Origin: Acidobacteriota bacterium
GTDB lineage: Bacteria > Acidobacteriota > Vicinamibacteria > Vicinamibacterales > JAKQTR01
DNA length: 5,957 nucleotides
Assembly (NCBI GenBank): GCA_026393735.1
Contig: JAPKZP010000099.1
Coordinates: forward strand, 1-5,957
Reading direction: 5' to 3'
The notes under the pieces are model-generated. The model saw only the letters and a list, made by a program, of their open reading frames with translations, was not told the DNA's origin and made no database searches. Position numbers and translations under genes: made by a program. How positions within the stretch are numbered: position 1 is the first letter of the stretch; each line of letters begins with the position of its first letter. Shown one piece after another: positions 5,176 through 5,957 of this stretch.

Positions 5176-5957
5176 ATGAAACTCGCTCGTGTGTGTGCGC
5201 TCATGTTGTCTGTCGCCGTGATCGCGCCCGCGCTCGCCGGCGCCCAGACCACGCCGCCCGCGTCAACCGCCAAAAAGGCGCCGGCCGCACTTCCGGCGGC
5301 CGAGGGACCATACAAACTGCTGACCGAGATCAAGGTCGGCAGTGACGGCGGATGGGACTACCTCTCCGTCGACGCGGCCGCCCGCCGGCTCTACGTCTCG
5401 CACGCGACAAAGGCCGTCGTGATCGACATCGACACGAACGACGTGGTGGGCGAGATTGCGCCCGCGCCCGGCATTCACGGCATCGCCATCGCCCCGGACC
5501 TCGGCCGCCTCTTCGTCAGCAACGGCCGCGACAACACGGCGTCCATCGTCGATGCGAAGACACTGCAGATCACGGGCACGGTGAAGACCGGTGAGAACCC
5601 GGACTGTATCCTCTACGAACCGGGCCACAAGGAGGTCTACACCTTCAACGGCCGTGGCAAGAACGCGACGGTGTTCGACGCGGCCACCGGCGACGTGAAG
5701 GCCACGATCCCGCTTCCCGGCAAACCCGAGTTCGCCGTCGTGGACGTGAAGGCCAATCGCATCTACAACAACATCGAAGACACGAACGAGATCGTGGCCA
5801 TCGACACGACGAACCACACGGTCGTGGCGAAGTGGCCGATTGCACCCGGCGAAGAAGCGTCCGGGCTCTCCTTCGACGTCGCCAATCACCGGCTGTTCGC
5901 CGTCGCCGGCAACAAACTGCTGGTCGCGGTGGACAGCGTGACGGGCAAAGTACTGTC
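5176..5957 (+). CDS. Secreted YncE-like beta-propeller protein, N-terminal part (3' end outside window)
   Basis: The frame runs from ATG 5176 to the window edge without a stop, giving 260 complete codons. Residues 1-23 are a Sec signal peptide (MKLARVCALMLSVAVIAPAL) with a probable cut at AGA|Q24, followed by an Ala/Pro/Thr linker to about residue 45. After that come about five propeller blades, at roughly 58-95, 100-137, 141-180, 183-222 and 227 to the end. Each has the pattern 'hxhsPxxxRLYVSN…hhDhxTxxVxxxI', for example 'DLGRLFVSNGRDNTASIVDA' and 'ANRIYNNIEDTNEIVAIDTT'. This is the YVTN/YncE-type repeat, a fold used for binding in the periplasm or at the surface; no catalytic residues can be named. 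A GGAGGG ribosome site supports the start. Codon use returns to the GC-rich style of the left-hand genes, so it belongs to the host backbone rather than the ATPase segment. The ligand is unknown. Confidence 0.85.
   Translation, partial: MKLARVCALMLSVAVIAPALAGAQTTPPASTAKKAPAALPAAEGPYKLLTEIKVGSDGGWDYLSVDAAARRLYVSHATKAVVIDIDTNDVVGEIAPAPGIHGIAIAPDLGRLFVSNGRDNTASIVDAKTLQITGTVKTGENPDCILYEPGHKEVYTFNGRGKNATVFDAATGDVKATIPLPGKPEFAVVDVKANRIYNNIEDTNEIVAIDTTNHTVVAKWPIAPGEEASGLSFDVANHRLFAVAGNKLLVAVDSVTGKVL

Overview
The window is a stretch of ordinary, GC-rich bacterial chromosome with one compositional anomaly in the middle. The high GC content, alternative start codons, short 4-base gene overlaps and signal peptides of the 'AGA|Q' kind fit a soil or sediment bacterium. 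Acidobacteriota (Vicinamibacteria-like) is my best guess, by inference from style rather than from any marker gene. There is no rRNA, tRNA, CRISPR array, transposase or phage gene, and no gene-free stretch longer than about 135 bases.

Layout: (1) Bases 1-240 hold the 3' end of a DUF3788-type gene on the plus strand. (2) Four bases later, converging on it, lies a minus-strand type II toxin-antitoxin operon: a ribbon-helix-helix antitoxin (837-571) followed by a MazF/PemK-family toxin (574-245), joined by a GTGA stop/start overlap. Its promoter region (about 851-900) carries two GTATAC palindromic cores, one over the -10 box and one just downstream of the start site, as expected for an autoregulated module. 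(3) On the plus strand, a patatin-like hydrolase (973-1914) overlaps by ATGA a secreted, two-domain family 3 glycosidase of the NagZ type (1911-3767). The pair is probably one transcript with coupled translation. (4) An AT-rich 128-base spacer introduces an AAA ATPase/DUF4143 gene (best start GTG 3896, end 5068), likely acquired horizontally and apparently transcribed with little or no leader. (5) After a strong hairpin (5125-5150) comes the 5' part of a secreted YncE-like beta-propeller protein (5176 to the window edge).

How the genes relate: the toxin and antitoxin form a clear unit. The patatin/GH3 pair forms a second likely unit, suggesting combined lipid and amino-sugar (cell-wall or chitin-like) hydrolysis, although the shared substrate is a guess. 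The ATPase gene looks like a self-contained accessory gene. I did not find convincing evidence for a new multi-gene system. The most useful leads are the coupled patatin/GH3 pair with its unusual nucleophile-elbow sequence, and the promoter architecture upstream of the ATPase gene.
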